From positions 1-61,823 of the forward strand of contig JALWJZ010000023.1 in NCBI GenBank assembly GCA_026996855.1: a stretch of 61,823 nt of DNA. Direction: 5' to 3'. Position 1 is the stretch's first letter; every line of letters begins with the position of its first letter. Source of the DNA: Anaerolineales bacterium (lineage in GTDB: Bacteria; Chloroflexota; Anaerolineae; Anaerolineales; DRMV01). Position numbers and translations under genes: made by a program. Positions 1 through 9,009 of the stretch are shown piece by piece. Below the pieces are notes generated by a model that was not told the DNA's origin, ran no database searches, and saw only the letters and a program-made list of their open reading frames with translations.

Positions 1-1104
1 GCTCCCGCCACGCTGGAAGAGCTCTTCGAACCCTTCTGGTTCACCTGGGAACTCATCCACAAGAAATACGTAGAACAACCGGTCAACGACGTGGAACTGG
101 TTCGGGGGGCCATCCGGGGTATGATCGAGGCCCTGGGCGATCCCCATTCGGGTTACATGGACCCGCAGGAATTCAAGGATGCCCAGGCCCCTCTGGAAGG
201 CGAGTACGAAGGCATCGGCGCGTGGGTGGACGTCACCGGTGAGTATTTGACCATCATCGCGCCCATTCCCGGTTCCCCCGCGGCCAGGGCCGGGCTGAAA
301 CCGGGCGACCAAATCGTCGGCGTGGACGGTGAAGACGTGACCGGCGTGCCGCCGGAACTGGTGCGGCGCCGCGTTCTGGGCCCGGCCGGGTCCAAGGTAC
401 GGCTCACCATCCGCCGGGTGGAAGACGGCCAGGTCAAGGAATTCGAGGTGGTCATCCAACGGGCGCGCATCCAGATACCCAGCGTGGAATACCACCTGGT
501 GGAAGAGGACGTGGGCTACATCCGTCTCATGATGTTCGGCGAAAAGACCAGTGAAGACCTGGCAAAGGCCATCAAAGACCTGAAATCCCAGGGGGCAACC
601 CGCTTCATCCTGGACCTGCGCAACAACGGCGGCGGCTACCTGGTCACCGCGGTGGAAGTGGCTTCCCAATTCCTGCCCGAAGGCGAGGTGGTGCTGTACG
701 AAAAGTTCGGGGACGGCAGCGTCGAGACGTGGAAGACAGAAGGTGGCGGCCTGCTTCTGGAAGAACCCCTGGTGGTGCTGGTGAACGAGGGTTCGGCTTC
801 GGCCTCGGAGGTGGTGGCCGGTGCTTTGCAGGACCACCAACGCGCGCCTCTGGTGGGCGAGGTCACCTATGGGAAAGGCTCGGTTCAGCAGTGGATTCCC
901 CTGCCCAGGGACGGCGGCGCGGTGCGCATTACCGTGGCCTACTGGTTGACGCCCAAAAAACGCCTCATCCACAAGCAGGGTTTGGAGCCGGACTATCTGG
1001 TTCCCCTGGACGAAGACACCATTGACTGGGTGCAGTACGAACCCGACCCGACCAAGGACCCTCAACTGGCCAAAGCCCTGGAAATCCTGAACGGGACGAA
1101 ATGA
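1..1104 (+). CDS. C-terminal processing peptidase (S41) with PDZ domain, truncated at 5' window edge
   Basis: Frame is open from base 1; PDZ-like 'GIGAWVDVTGEYLTIIAPIPGSPAARAGLKPGDQIVGVDGEDV' and S41 'FILDLRNNGGGYL...LVNEGSASASEVVAGALQDH...GKGSVQ' motifs. Confidence 0.93.
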   Translation, partial: APATLEELFEPFWFTWELIHKKYVEQPVNDVELVRGAIRGMIEALGDPHSGYMDPQEFKDAQAPLEGEYEGIGAWVDVTGEYLTIIAPIPGSPAARAGLKPGDQIVGVDGEDVTGVPPELVRRRVLGPAGSKVRLTIRRVEDGQVKEFEVVIQRARIQIPSVEYHLVEEDVGYIRLMMFGEKTSEDLAKAIKDLKSQGATRFILDLRNNGGGYLVTAVEVASQFLPEGEVVLYEKFGDGSVETWKTEGGGLLLEEPLVVLVNEGSASASEVVAGALQDHQRAPLVGEVTYGKGSVQQWIPLPRDGGAVRITVAYWLTPKKRLIHKQGLEPDYLVPLDEDTIDWVQYEPDPTKDPQLAKALEILNGTK

Positions 1105-1107
1105 CGC

Positions 1108-1139
1108 GGTGTCGGAGGGTCGCGCGACCCTCCGACACC
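1108..1139. repeat. 32-bp perfect palindrome GGTGTCGGAGGGTCGC/GCGACCCTCCGACACC
   Basis: Two 16-nt arms are exact reverse complements, 3 nt after the S41 stop codon. Confidence 0.9.
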
Positions 1140-1271
1140 ACCAGGACCGGCTCTTCCAACGGGGTGCCTCTCTGGTACAATGCCCCCGTGGATGACCCTG
1201 TCCACACGCACGCATGGACGCATCCGGACCCGTCGAAACAACCCGGATTTCGAACTTCGGAAACGCCCGTC

Positions 1272-1952
1272 ATGAAAGGCAAAGACTTCGAGGAATTGAT
1301 GCAATGGATTCGCTGGCTTCAACGTTTAGGGGGCCTGACCTTTGCCGAAGACGAGGATGAGGCCATGCCCTTGCGCGGCAAAAAACTCATCGTGGGACTG
1401 GGCAACCCCGGCCCCGAATACGCCAATACCCGGCACAACATCGGTTTCCGTGTGGTGGACATGCTGGCCCGCCGCTGGGGTGGACGCTTTCGCCCCCTGG
1501 AAAACGCGCTGGTCAGCAGCGTTTCCATCCACGGTGTGCCCGTGGTGCTGGCCAAACCCCAAACCTTCATGAACCTTTCGGGCAAGGCCGTGGCGCCTCT
1601 GGTGCGACGCCTGGGCCTTCCCCTGGAAGACGTGCTGGTGGTTTACGACGACATGGACCTGCCCTTCGGCACCCTGCGTCTGCGGGCCAAAGGCGGCCAC
1701 GCCGGGCACAAGGGCATGCGCTCCATCCTGGAGGCCCTGGGCACCCAGGCGGTGCCGCGGCTGCGCTTCGGCATCGGGCGCCCGCCGGGCAACATGGACC
1801 CCGCGGATTTCGTCCTGGACCCCTTCTCCCCGGAAGAGGGCCAGATGCTGCCCCAACTCCTGCAACGGGCCGTTCAGGCCGTGGAACTCTGGGTACAAGA
1901 GGGTTTTCCCAAAGCCGCCCAGTGGTTGCACACCACGGTTCAGGAGACATAA
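1272..1952 (+). CDS. pth: Peptidyl-tRNA hydrolase
   Basis: 'LIVGLGNPGPEYANTRHNIGF', 'LAKPQTFMNLSGKAV', 'VYDDMDLPFGTLRLRAKGGHAGHKGMRSI' motifs; start at MKGKDF is tentative (MPLRGKK at 1362 is an alternative). Confidence 0.93.
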   Translation: MKGKDFEELMQWIRWLQRLGGLTFAEDEDEAMPLRGKKLIVGLGNPGPEYANTRHNIGFRVVDMLARRWGGRFRPLENALVSSVSIHGVPVVLAKPQTFMNLSGKAVAPLVRRLGLPLEDVLVVYDDMDLPFGTLRLRAKGGHAGHKGMRSILEALGTQAVPRLRFGIGRPPGNMDPADFVLDPFSPEEGQMLPQLLQRAVQAVELWVQEGFPKAAQWLHTTVQET

Positions 1953-1988
1953 CGGGGCTTTCACCGCCCGTTTGCTGGAAAATCGCCC

Positions 1989-3860
1989 ATGCCCTCACCC
2001 TCACGCGCTTCGTCTTCCACCACCCTTGCACCGGGCGCTCTGGTGCTGTACCGCGGGCGCCCGGCCCGGGTGGAACAGGCCCGGGGCAAAATCCTTCTTC
2101 GCCTCCCCGGTGGCGAAGAGCGCCGCGTGCGGGCCAAGGACGTCCAGGTGTTGCATCCCGGCCCGGTGGAACACCTGGACCGGCTGGCCCAAATCGCCCC
2201 CGCCGACCTGCAAGAAGCCTGGGAAATCCTGCAAGGCGAACCGCCCCTGAGCCTGGCCGATTTGTCCGAGTTCGTTCTAGGAACCTACACCCCGGAAACG
2301 GCCTGGGCCGTGTGGCAGGGTGCCCTGCAGAGCGGATACTTCGAGGGTACACCGGAAGCCCTCCAGGCCCGTTCCCCAGAAGCATGGCAAAAATGGAAAG
2401 CCCGCGAGGAAGAAAAGGCCCGGCGAGAACGCCAATGGGCCGACTTCCTCCGCCGTGCCCGGGAAGACCGGGTGGACCCCGAACGGGACCGGGCCTTTTT
2501 GCAAGACGTCATCGCGCTGGCCCTGGAGCGCAGTCCGCGAAGCCGGGTGCTCCAGGCCCTGGGCATGAAGCAAACGCCCGAGCAGGCCCACGAGGTGCTG
2601 CTGCGGTGGCGCGTGTGGACGCCTCGTTACAACCCCTACCCACGGCGCCTGGGCCTGCCCTTGAAAGCCCCGGACCTTCCCTTCCCGCCCCTGCCCCAGG
2701 AAGACCGGGAGGACCTCACCCATCTCCCCGCCTTTGCCATCGACGACGAAGGCAGCCAGGACCCGGACGACGCGCTGAGTTGGGACGGGGAACGCCTTTG
2801 GGTGCACGTGGCCGACGTGGCCGCATGCGTCCCGCCGGATTCGCCCCTGGACCTGGAGGCCCGTCAGCGGGGTAGCAGCATCTACCTGCCCGAAGGCGTG
2901 GTGCCCATGCTGCCCGAAGCCGCGCGCGAACGCCTGGCCCTGGGCCTGCAAGACCCTTCCCCCGCTCTTTCCATCGGCATCCGCTTGAGGGAAGACGGCT
3001 CCATCGAGGAGGTGCGCATCGTACCCTCCTGGGTGCGGGTAACCCGCTGGAGTTACGAAGAAGCGGAAACCCGCATGGAGGCCGAAGCGACCTTGCGGGT
3101 GCTGGAACGGCTCTTGCAGGCGTTCGCCCGCCGACGCCGGGAAGCCGGTGCCGTGGACCTGGCCCTACCCGAGGTCAAAGTGGTAGTGGAGGAAGACGGG
3201 CGCATCGCCCTGAAGCCCCTGGCCCGCCTGCGCAGCCGCAACCTGGTGCAGGAAGCCATGCTCCTGGCCGGGGCCGCGGTGGCCCAATGGGCCGAAGCGC
3301 GCGGGATCCCCCTGCCTTACACGGTGCAGGCACCTCCGCGGGAGCCTCCTGAACCCCTGCCACCGGGCCTGGCGGGCATGTACGCCTTGCGTCGCACCCT
3401 CTCGCCCAGCGAATACAAAGCCCACCCCGAACCGCATCACGGCATGGGACTGCGGGCCTACGTGCAGGCCACCAGTCCGCTGCGGCGCTATCTGGACCTG
3501 GTGGTCCATCAGCAAATTCGGGCTCATTTGCAAGGAAAACCCTTGCTGGACGAAGAGGCCCTGTTGGAACGGGTGGGCATGGCCGAAGCCGCGCGGCGCA
3601 CCGTCCGCCTGGCGGAACGCCTCTCTCGCCGGCACTGGATTGGCGTTTACCTGCTAGAACAGGAGCCCCACTGGCAGGGGGAAGGCGTGGTGGTGAAAAC
3701 CGAAAAAGGACGGGTTACCGTATTGGTTCCCGCCCTGGCCGTAGAAGAACAGGTGACCCCACCCCACCCGGTGGAATGGAACCAGGTGCTGCGCCTGGAA
3801 GTGCGCGGAGTAGACCTGCCCCGTCGGCGCATCCACTTTGGCGTCCTCGGGACCTCATAA
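1989..3860 (+). CDS. Ribonuclease II/R family exoribonuclease (RNB domain)
   Basis: RNB core 'LPAFAIDDEGSQDPDDALSWDGERLWVHVADVAACVPPDSPLDLEARQRGSSIYLPEGVVPMLP' and 'YVQATSPLRRYLDLVVHQQI'. Confidence 0.9.
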   Translation: MPSPSRASSSTTLAPGALVLYRGRPARVEQARGKILLRLPGGEERRVRAKDVQVLHPGPVEHLDRLAQIAPADLQEAWEILQGEPPLSLADLSEFVLGTYTPETAWAVWQGALQSGYFEGTPEALQARSPEAWQKWKAREEEKARRERQWADFLRRAREDRVDPERDRAFLQDVIALALERSPRSRVLQALGMKQTPEQAHEVLLRWRVWTPRYNPYPRRLGLPLKAPDLPFPPLPQEDREDLTHLPAFAIDDEGSQDPDDALSWDGERLWVHVADVAACVPPDSPLDLEARQRGSSIYLPEGVVPMLPEAARERLALGLQDPSPALSIGIRLREDGSIEEVRIVPSWVRVTRWSYEEAETRMEAEATLRVLERLLQAFARRRREAGAVDLALPEVKVVVEEDGRIALKPLARLRSRNLVQEAMLLAGAAVAQWAEARGIPLPYTVQAPPREPPEPLPPGLAGMYALRRTLSPSEYKAHPEPHHGMGLRAYVQATSPLRRYLDLVVHQQIRAHLQGKPLLDEEALLERVGMAEAARRTVRLAERLSRRHWIGVYLLEQEPHWQGEGVVVKTEKGRVTVLVPALAVEEQVTPPHPVEWNQVLRLEVRGVDLPRRRIHFGVLGTS

Positions 3861-3903
3861 GCCAACGGGTAAACCTTTTGCTAAAACCACGCGTGGTGCC
3901 GTC

Positions 3904-5160
3904 ATGAAACGCCTTGCTCGCCTCTCGAAACGCTTCCCCCGGCTGGTCTTGCATCGCCGCATCTGGGCCCCCTGGGCCGCGTTGCTCGTGCTCGTAGCCG
4001 GCCTGGCCCTGCTGGTGGCCTTCAACCACTGGCTGGCCCTGAGCCACACCCGACCCTGGACCTTCGGCCTGGCCTGGGGCGGTCTGCGGGCCTGGCTGTT
4101 CCACGGGGCCAGCCCATACGACCTGACCGCCATTCGCCGCGAGCTCACCCCCTGGCTGACAGGAACCCCACCGCCCTGGGCGTTGCCCACACCCTTGATT
4201 TCCGCCTGGTGGTACTTTCCCCTGGCCCTCATCCCCAGCGGCCCCCTGGCCTATGCCTTGTGGCTCACCGGGCAGCAAATCCTCCTCCTGCTCTGGGCCG
4301 GGGCCATGGTGCGCATGCTGGCCCATCGTTCCTGGGCCTGGGCACTGCTGCTGGGGTTGAGTTTCCTATGGCCGGCCACCTGGGAAGCCTGGCGCACTGG
4401 AAGCCCCCTCTTCCTGGCTACAGTGCTTCTGGGCCTGGCCTGGACCGCGTTCATGCAAGAGCGGGACGCCGCGGCCGGCTTCCTCTTCCTTGGCGTGACC
4501 CTGGACTGGCCCACCCTGGCCCTGCCTTTGGTGGCCTGGGGCATGTGGGCCCTGGGCCGTGGACGGCGGGACGGCCCCCTGACCTGGGGCATGGTCTTCG
4601 TGGCCGTGGGCGTGGTGGCCCAGTGGCTGCAACCCCGGTGGTGGGTGGAATACCTGCTGGCCCTGCGGCAATGGGGCGGCGCCAGCCTCACGGGCCTCCC
4701 CGCGCTGGCCCTGGCCATCCCCCGCATCTTCCCTGGCCTGGGCCTGCGGGTAGGTCTGACCCTCAGCCTGGTGCTCTTCTTATGGATGCTGGTGCACTGG
4801 GGCCGCGCCTGGGTAGGCTCCCCCTGGACGGCCTACTGGACCTGGTTTTGGACCCTGACCGCGAGCGCGGGGCTGGCCCTGCGCACCGGTCCCGACCTGG
4901 CCGTGCTCCTCCTGCCGGGTCTTTTCCTCGCCCTGACCGCCTGGTGGCACCGATGGCGTTACGGACGCTACGCGGGCCTGGGTCTGGTACTGCTAATGTG
5001 GAGCGGCGGTTGGGGACTGTACCAAAGCACAACCCCTGAAACCTTCACCGCCCTCGCCATGTTGGCGGGACTGCCCCTCACCCTCTTGCTGTTGGCCTCG
5101 GTCCGATGGTGGTTCGTACGGCCGGAACCCTGGTGGACGGTGGAAGTGGAATGGTCCTGA
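3904..5160 (+). CDS. Multi-TM protein, GT87/DUF2029-like (putative glycosyltransferase)
   Basis: Many hydrophobic helices and an overall GT87-like layout; family call tentative. Confidence 0.5.
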   Translation: MKRLARLSKRFPRLVLHRRIWAPWAALLVLVAGLALLVAFNHWLALSHTRPWTFGLAWGGLRAWLFHGASPYDLTAIRRELTPWLTGTPPPWALPTPLISAWWYFPLALIPSGPLAYALWLTGQQILLLLWAGAMVRMLAHRSWAWALLLGLSFLWPATWEAWRTGSPLFLATVLLGLAWTAFMQERDAAAGFLFLGVTLDWPTLALPLVAWGMWALGRGRRDGPLTWGMVFVAVGVVAQWLQPRWWVEYLLALRQWGGASLTGLPALALAIPRIFPGLGLRVGLTLSLVLFLWMLVHWGRAWVGSPWTAYWTWFWTLTASAGLALRTGPDLAVLLLPGLFLALTAWWHRWRYGRYAGLGLVLLMWSGGWGLYQSTTPETFTALAMLAGLPLTLLLLASVRWWFVRPEPWWTVEVEWS

Positions 5161-5753
5161 CCTACTTGCTTCAAGCCGCGGCCCTGGGGGTTTCCGCGGC
5201 TTTGCTCCCCGGCGCGCTTCAGGCCTTCTTCCTGGCGCAAACCCTGCGCCTGGGTTGGAAACGCAGCCTTCCCCTGGCTCTGACCCCCTTGCTGAGCGAT
5301 GGGCCGTTGGTGGCCGCCACCCTCTTGCTCCTGCCCCGCCTTCCCCCGACTTGGTGGCGGGGGCTGGAAATCCTCGGGGGGTGCTATCTCCTCTACCTGG
5401 CCCTTTCGCTCTTCCGCCAGCCCGTATCCGAGCAGACCACCACCTCCCAGGGCCGGATACGCACCCTGTTCCAGGCCGTCACCATCAACTGGCTCAATCC
5501 CAACCCCTACATCTTCTGGGCCACGGTGCTGGGGCCCCTGGTGCTCCAGGGCTGGCAAAAGCAACCCGGGCTGGGCCTGGCCTTCATTGGGGTTTTCTAC
5601 GCGGTCATGGTGGGGGGAAACGTATCCCTCATCTGGCTGTTCGGACGCCTGGGAGGCCTTCCAGCGGCCTGGCGGCGGCGCACCCTACGGTTGGTGGCCC
5701 TGCTCATGGCCCTCTTTGGCGTGCGCTTCCTTTTGGCCCCCTTCCTGCCCTGA
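5151..5753 (+). CDS. LysE/RhtB-family amino-acid exporter-like membrane protein
   Basis: 'GVSAALLPGALQAFFLAQTLRLGWKRSLPLALTPLLSDGPLVA' N-terminus; start overlaps upstream stop. Confidence 0.75.
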   Translation: MVLTYLLQAAALGVSAALLPGALQAFFLAQTLRLGWKRSLPLALTPLLSDGPLVAATLLLLPRLPPTWWRGLEILGGCYLLYLALSLFRQPVSEQTTTSQGRIRTLFQAVTINWLNPNPYIFWATVLGPLVLQGWQKQPGLGLAFIGVFYAVMVGGNVSLIWLFGRLGGLPAAWRRRTLRLVALLMALFGVRFLLAPFLP

Positions 5754-5844
5754 GCAGAACGGGCATGACGCCCCCGAAAATCCAACGGGCTTCGCCTCCA
5801 GACGCCCTACCCAATGGCTGGCGTTTTGCATGTTCTCATAAATG

Positions 5845-5924
5845 CTCACACAGAGCCACGGAGAACGCGGAGTATTTGCTGGAGAAGGCCAAAAATTTTC
5901 TCCGTGTTCTCCGTGCCTCCGTGA
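5845..5924. repeat. Imperfect inverted repeat CACGGAGAACGCGGAG / CTCCGTGTTCTCCGTG
   Basis: Left arm 5845-5872 and right arm 5900-5924 are near reverse complements. Confidence 0.8.
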
Positions 5925-6039
5925 GAAAATGCCATGGCTTTTGCCGCTTTTGTCGGATTTTGAAAAACGCGTGACCCAACGGGCCACGTGTTGCAAGGGT
6001 CCAAACCAATCACCTTCTTGTCCGTTGGGTAAAGGGGCA

Positions 6040-7650
6040 TTAGCGCTTTTCCTGATAGCGCAAATAGGGCAACTCCGTGTATTCTCGCACCCGACCCGGC
6101 CCCAGGCTCAACACCTTGGTGCTATACGAAACCCCCGGTTCCTCTCGCAAGCCCACCAGGTACAGCATGATGAGATCCAGCGTCTCCGCATTCACCAGGC
6201 GACCTTCGAAAGCCCGGGCCAGAGGGGCCAAATCCTCCTCGTAGGTGGACCAAAACACCAGGGGAATACGATACTCGTCCTGGAACACATTGGAAAGGGC
6301 GTGAAAGGCCCGATTCTCTTCCACGTATTCGCCATGGTCGGAGAGGTACACAAAAAGCATCGGCTCTCCTTCCGAACGGAAGCGGTGGAAAATCATCTCC
6401 AACACCTGGTCGGTATAGTGGATACTGTTGATGTAGTGCTCCATCAGGTTCTTGGGCTGGGGAATCAGCGCTTTTTCCGGTGGGTAACGGTCCTGAACCA
6501 CGAAATGAGAACCCAACAAGTGGAACACGAACACCTGTTTCCGGCCCGGCACCACGTCCTCCGGGCGAAGGAGTTCCTTCACCAAAATCTCGTCGGGCGG
6601 ACCAAACCCCTCCACATCCAATTCCTCTACCACAAAGCGCACCACGTCGGCCTCCGAAGCGATGGAAGAGACCGAAGACGTGTACGGGCTGTAGCGCAAC
6701 TGATTGGAAAGCCAGAACACTTGGTAACCGCACTTGCGCAAGTAAGAAAGGAAACTGGGCTCGGTGTAGAACGGCTCGTAGTTCAACACCGTGGCCGGAG
6801 TCATGATCACAGGCACCGAGGTCATGGTCTGGTTGACCGGCGAAATGGCCCGGGCCACCACCTTCCCTTCCAGAGCATCCAAGAAAGGCGTGGTGGGCAT
6901 GGGGAAGCCATACAGGCTCATAAATTCCCGATTGGCCGTTTCCCCCAACACGAAGACGATTTTCTCGTAACGGTCGTTGCAGGTCTGCGGGGGCATGGCC
7001 GCGACCTTTTCCTTGACGACGCGCTTGCGTTCCAGGATGCGATGCACCCGCCGATACACTTCATACGTGGTGGTGGCAAGGTGCACCGCGGGGTAGCGGT
7101 AGAACCCCTCGTGCCGGTACAGGGCCGCGACCATGCCCACCAGGACCAAAAGGGTCACCGCGCTCCGTGCCCAAAAGGGCCAGCGGGGCCAGGGCCGACG
7201 ATGCCGCCAGGCCCAGGCATACAGACCGGCCAGGGCCAAACCCAAAGCCAGGTAGCCCATGAGGAACCAGGCGAACTTGGACCGCAACACGAAGGTGCGG
7301 AAAAAGGCCGCGGTTTCCCCAGGCGAGGAATCCAACGCGGTTTCCACCCGGATGGAGAGGTCGCCGATGCGCCAAAAATGGGCCGTGTGCGCGTACGCGG
7401 CGTCGAGCAACCCCACCAGCAACAAAAGGGGGAGGAAGAAAAGGGGATGCCACCAACCCAGCACGACCAACATCAGGGTGAAGGCCGCGGCCCCCCACAA
7501 CATCACCCCTTCGTAGGTGTGACCTTCCCACAGAAGGCCGAAGACGATGGGGAAAAAGGGCACCCACAAGGAAGCCAAAACCAGCCAGACCCAGGGCCAA
7601 CGCCGCAAAACGTCCACCCGAAACCGATCGCCGAACTTCTCGCCTCGCAT
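6040..7650 (-). CDS. Phosphoethanolamine transferase-like (EptA/sulfatase superfamily) membrane enzyme
   Basis: N-terminal TM helices then 'IVFVLGETANREFMSLYGFPMPTTPFLDAL', 'NQTMTSVPVIMTPAT', 'YLSDHGEYVEE'; ATG with upstream GGAGGTG. Confidence 0.82.
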   Translation of the reverse strand: MRGEKFGDRFRVDVLRRWPWVWLVLASLWVPFFPIVFGLLWEGHTYEGVMLWGAAAFTLMLVVLGWWHPLFFLPLLLLVGLLDAAYAHTAHFWRIGDLSIRVETALDSSPGETAAFFRTFVLRSKFAWFLMGYLALGLALAGLYAWAWRHRRPWPRWPFWARSAVTLLVLVGMVAALYRHEGFYRYPAVHLATTTYEVYRRVHRILERKRVVKEKVAAMPPQTCNDRYEKIVFVLGETANREFMSLYGFPMPTTPFLDALEGKVVARAISPVNQTMTSVPVIMTPATVLNYEPFYTEPSFLSYLRKCGYQVFWLSNQLRYSPYTSSVSSIASEADVVRFVVEELDVEGFGPPDEILVKELLRPEDVVPGRKQVFVFHLLGSHFVVQDRYPPEKALIPQPKNLMEHYINSIHYTDQVLEMIFHRFRSEGEPMLFVYLSDHGEYVEENRAFHALSNVFQDEYRIPLVFWSTYEEDLAPLARAFEGRLVNAETLDLIMLYLVGLREEPGVSYSTKVLSLGPGRVREYTELPYLRYQEKR

Positions 7651-7773
7651 AAACACCTCCACCACCAAACGAGCAGGCCGCTTTGGGGTATTATACGGAG
7701 GCCTCCAGGCTTTGAAAGGGGCAACTCAACCATTGCCCGGCCTTCGACGGCCCAAATCTACCTGAACGCAAAA

Positions 7774-7813
7774 ACCCAAGCGGGCGGCAATCCTTTGCTA
7801 CCGCCCGCTTGTT
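7774..7813 (-). terminator. Rho-independent terminator-like hairpin (AAGCGGGCGG...CCGCCCGCTT) downstream of the SH3-like protein
   Basis: GC-rich stem; minus-strand read is followed by GGGTTTTTG. Confidence 0.65.
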
Positions 7814-7850
7814 CCCACTCCAGGACCCGGCCGTCATTCAGCACCCGGTC

Positions 7851-8783
7851 TCAAGGCGCCACCACGATGAAGGGCGTGCGCTCGACGCAGGCATCGGTGA
7901 AGTCGTTCCCGGTGCAGGCCTTGGCCGTTACTTCCAGCGTCTTGCCCGAAAGGTCGCTGGCACCGGTGATGACCCACACCTCCGTGGTTTTGCCTGGGTC
8001 CAGTTTTTCCAATGCACCGCCACACCGAACGAATTGGTTCCGCTGAAAGGGGGGATTTTCATAGACGTCGCCCGAACCCCGCACTCGAACTTTGATGTAA
8101 ATGGATTCCAGGGCCTTCGGGCCACGATTGGTAACCGCAAACACCACCGCATGCTGGCCACCACACGTGGCCGTCTTCTTCACGCCGATGGAGAAGGCGC
8201 CCGGTGGCGGTGGCGGAGCCGTGGGTACGGGCAGGCCGGCCACGTCTCCCTGAACCTCCAACCAGCGTCCCCACACCCAGCACAGGGTGCCGTCTTCCAG
8301 GCGCAGCAACCAGTAGTCGGGGTCTGCGGTCTGGTTCCGGCCCACCACGGTCACCGAGGAACCTCGGGGAACCAGGCCCAGGGAGGGATAGTAAGGCGCC
8401 GGGCCGGATCGGCAGAACAAATTGCCCCGAGCATAGCCCGGCACACCCGGCATCTCCCCTGCTGGGACCACGGTGGGGGTGGGCGATACCGGCGTCGCCG
8501 TGGGCAACGACGCGGTGGGCGGAAGCGGCGTAGGCGCCGGCATGGTCGGCGCGGGCACGGCAGGGGCTCCTGGTGTGGGCTGAATCGGCACCGCCTGGGT
8601 CATGGCCTGCACAGTCTGCTCCAGGGCCACCTGGGTTTGAAGCAGACTCTGCGCGGCCGCGGTCAGGGCCGCCGCATCCGGCGATTCGCCGCCTTGAAAC
8701 GCAACGGTCAACGGACAGACACCGGCCAGCAAGAACAACCCGGCCAGCAACATCCCCATCACAGAAAACGAACGAAGTCGCAT
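7851..8783 (-). CDS. Secreted protein with Pro/Thr-rich linker and SH3-like domain
   Basis: Signal peptide 'MRLRSFSVMGMLLAGLFLLAGVCPLTVAF', PTPxP linker, 'NLFCRSGPAPYYPSLGLVPRGSSVTVVGRN' SH3b-like segment. Confidence 0.75.
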   Translation of the reverse strand: MRLRSFSVMGMLLAGLFLLAGVCPLTVAFQGGESPDAAALTAAAQSLLQTQVALEQTVQAMTQAVPIQPTPGAPAVPAPTMPAPTPLPPTASLPTATPVSPTPTVVPAGEMPGVPGYARGNLFCRSGPAPYYPSLGLVPRGSSVTVVGRNQTADPDYWLLRLEDGTLCWVWGRWLEVQGDVAGLPVPTAPPPPPGAFSIGVKKTATCGGQHAVVFAVTNRGPKALESIYIKVRVRGSGDVYENPPFQRNQFVRCGGALEKLDPGKTTEVWVITGASDLSGKTLEVTAKACTGNDFTDACVERTPFIVVAP

Positions 8784-9009
8784 ACGTTCCCCTCCTCAGG
8801 GGTGGGTAAATGCGGTTTTCCTCTCTTTTCATTTTACTCTCAAACGACTTGATGCGACGGACCAATACCCGGTGGGTTTCCCCAACCGAACCGGTTCCAA
8901 GGAGCCTCGCCCCTCCAGGAAAGACAAACGCCGGGGCCTTATGCCGCCCCGACGTCGGGCAAGGATGCCGGTTGTTGTCGCGCGGGTCTCTGGAAGACCC
9001 CTTGGGAGT

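Noticed and set aside
2277-2951. Long antisense ORFs such as 2277-2951(-), 1567-2385(-), 5842-8046(+), 55432-57675(+), 58111-61155(+), 11179-13332(+)
   Set aside because: They lie opposite well-supported genes in high-GC DNA. Compositions are low-complexity His/Gln/Gly/Arg-rich, typical of shadow frames.
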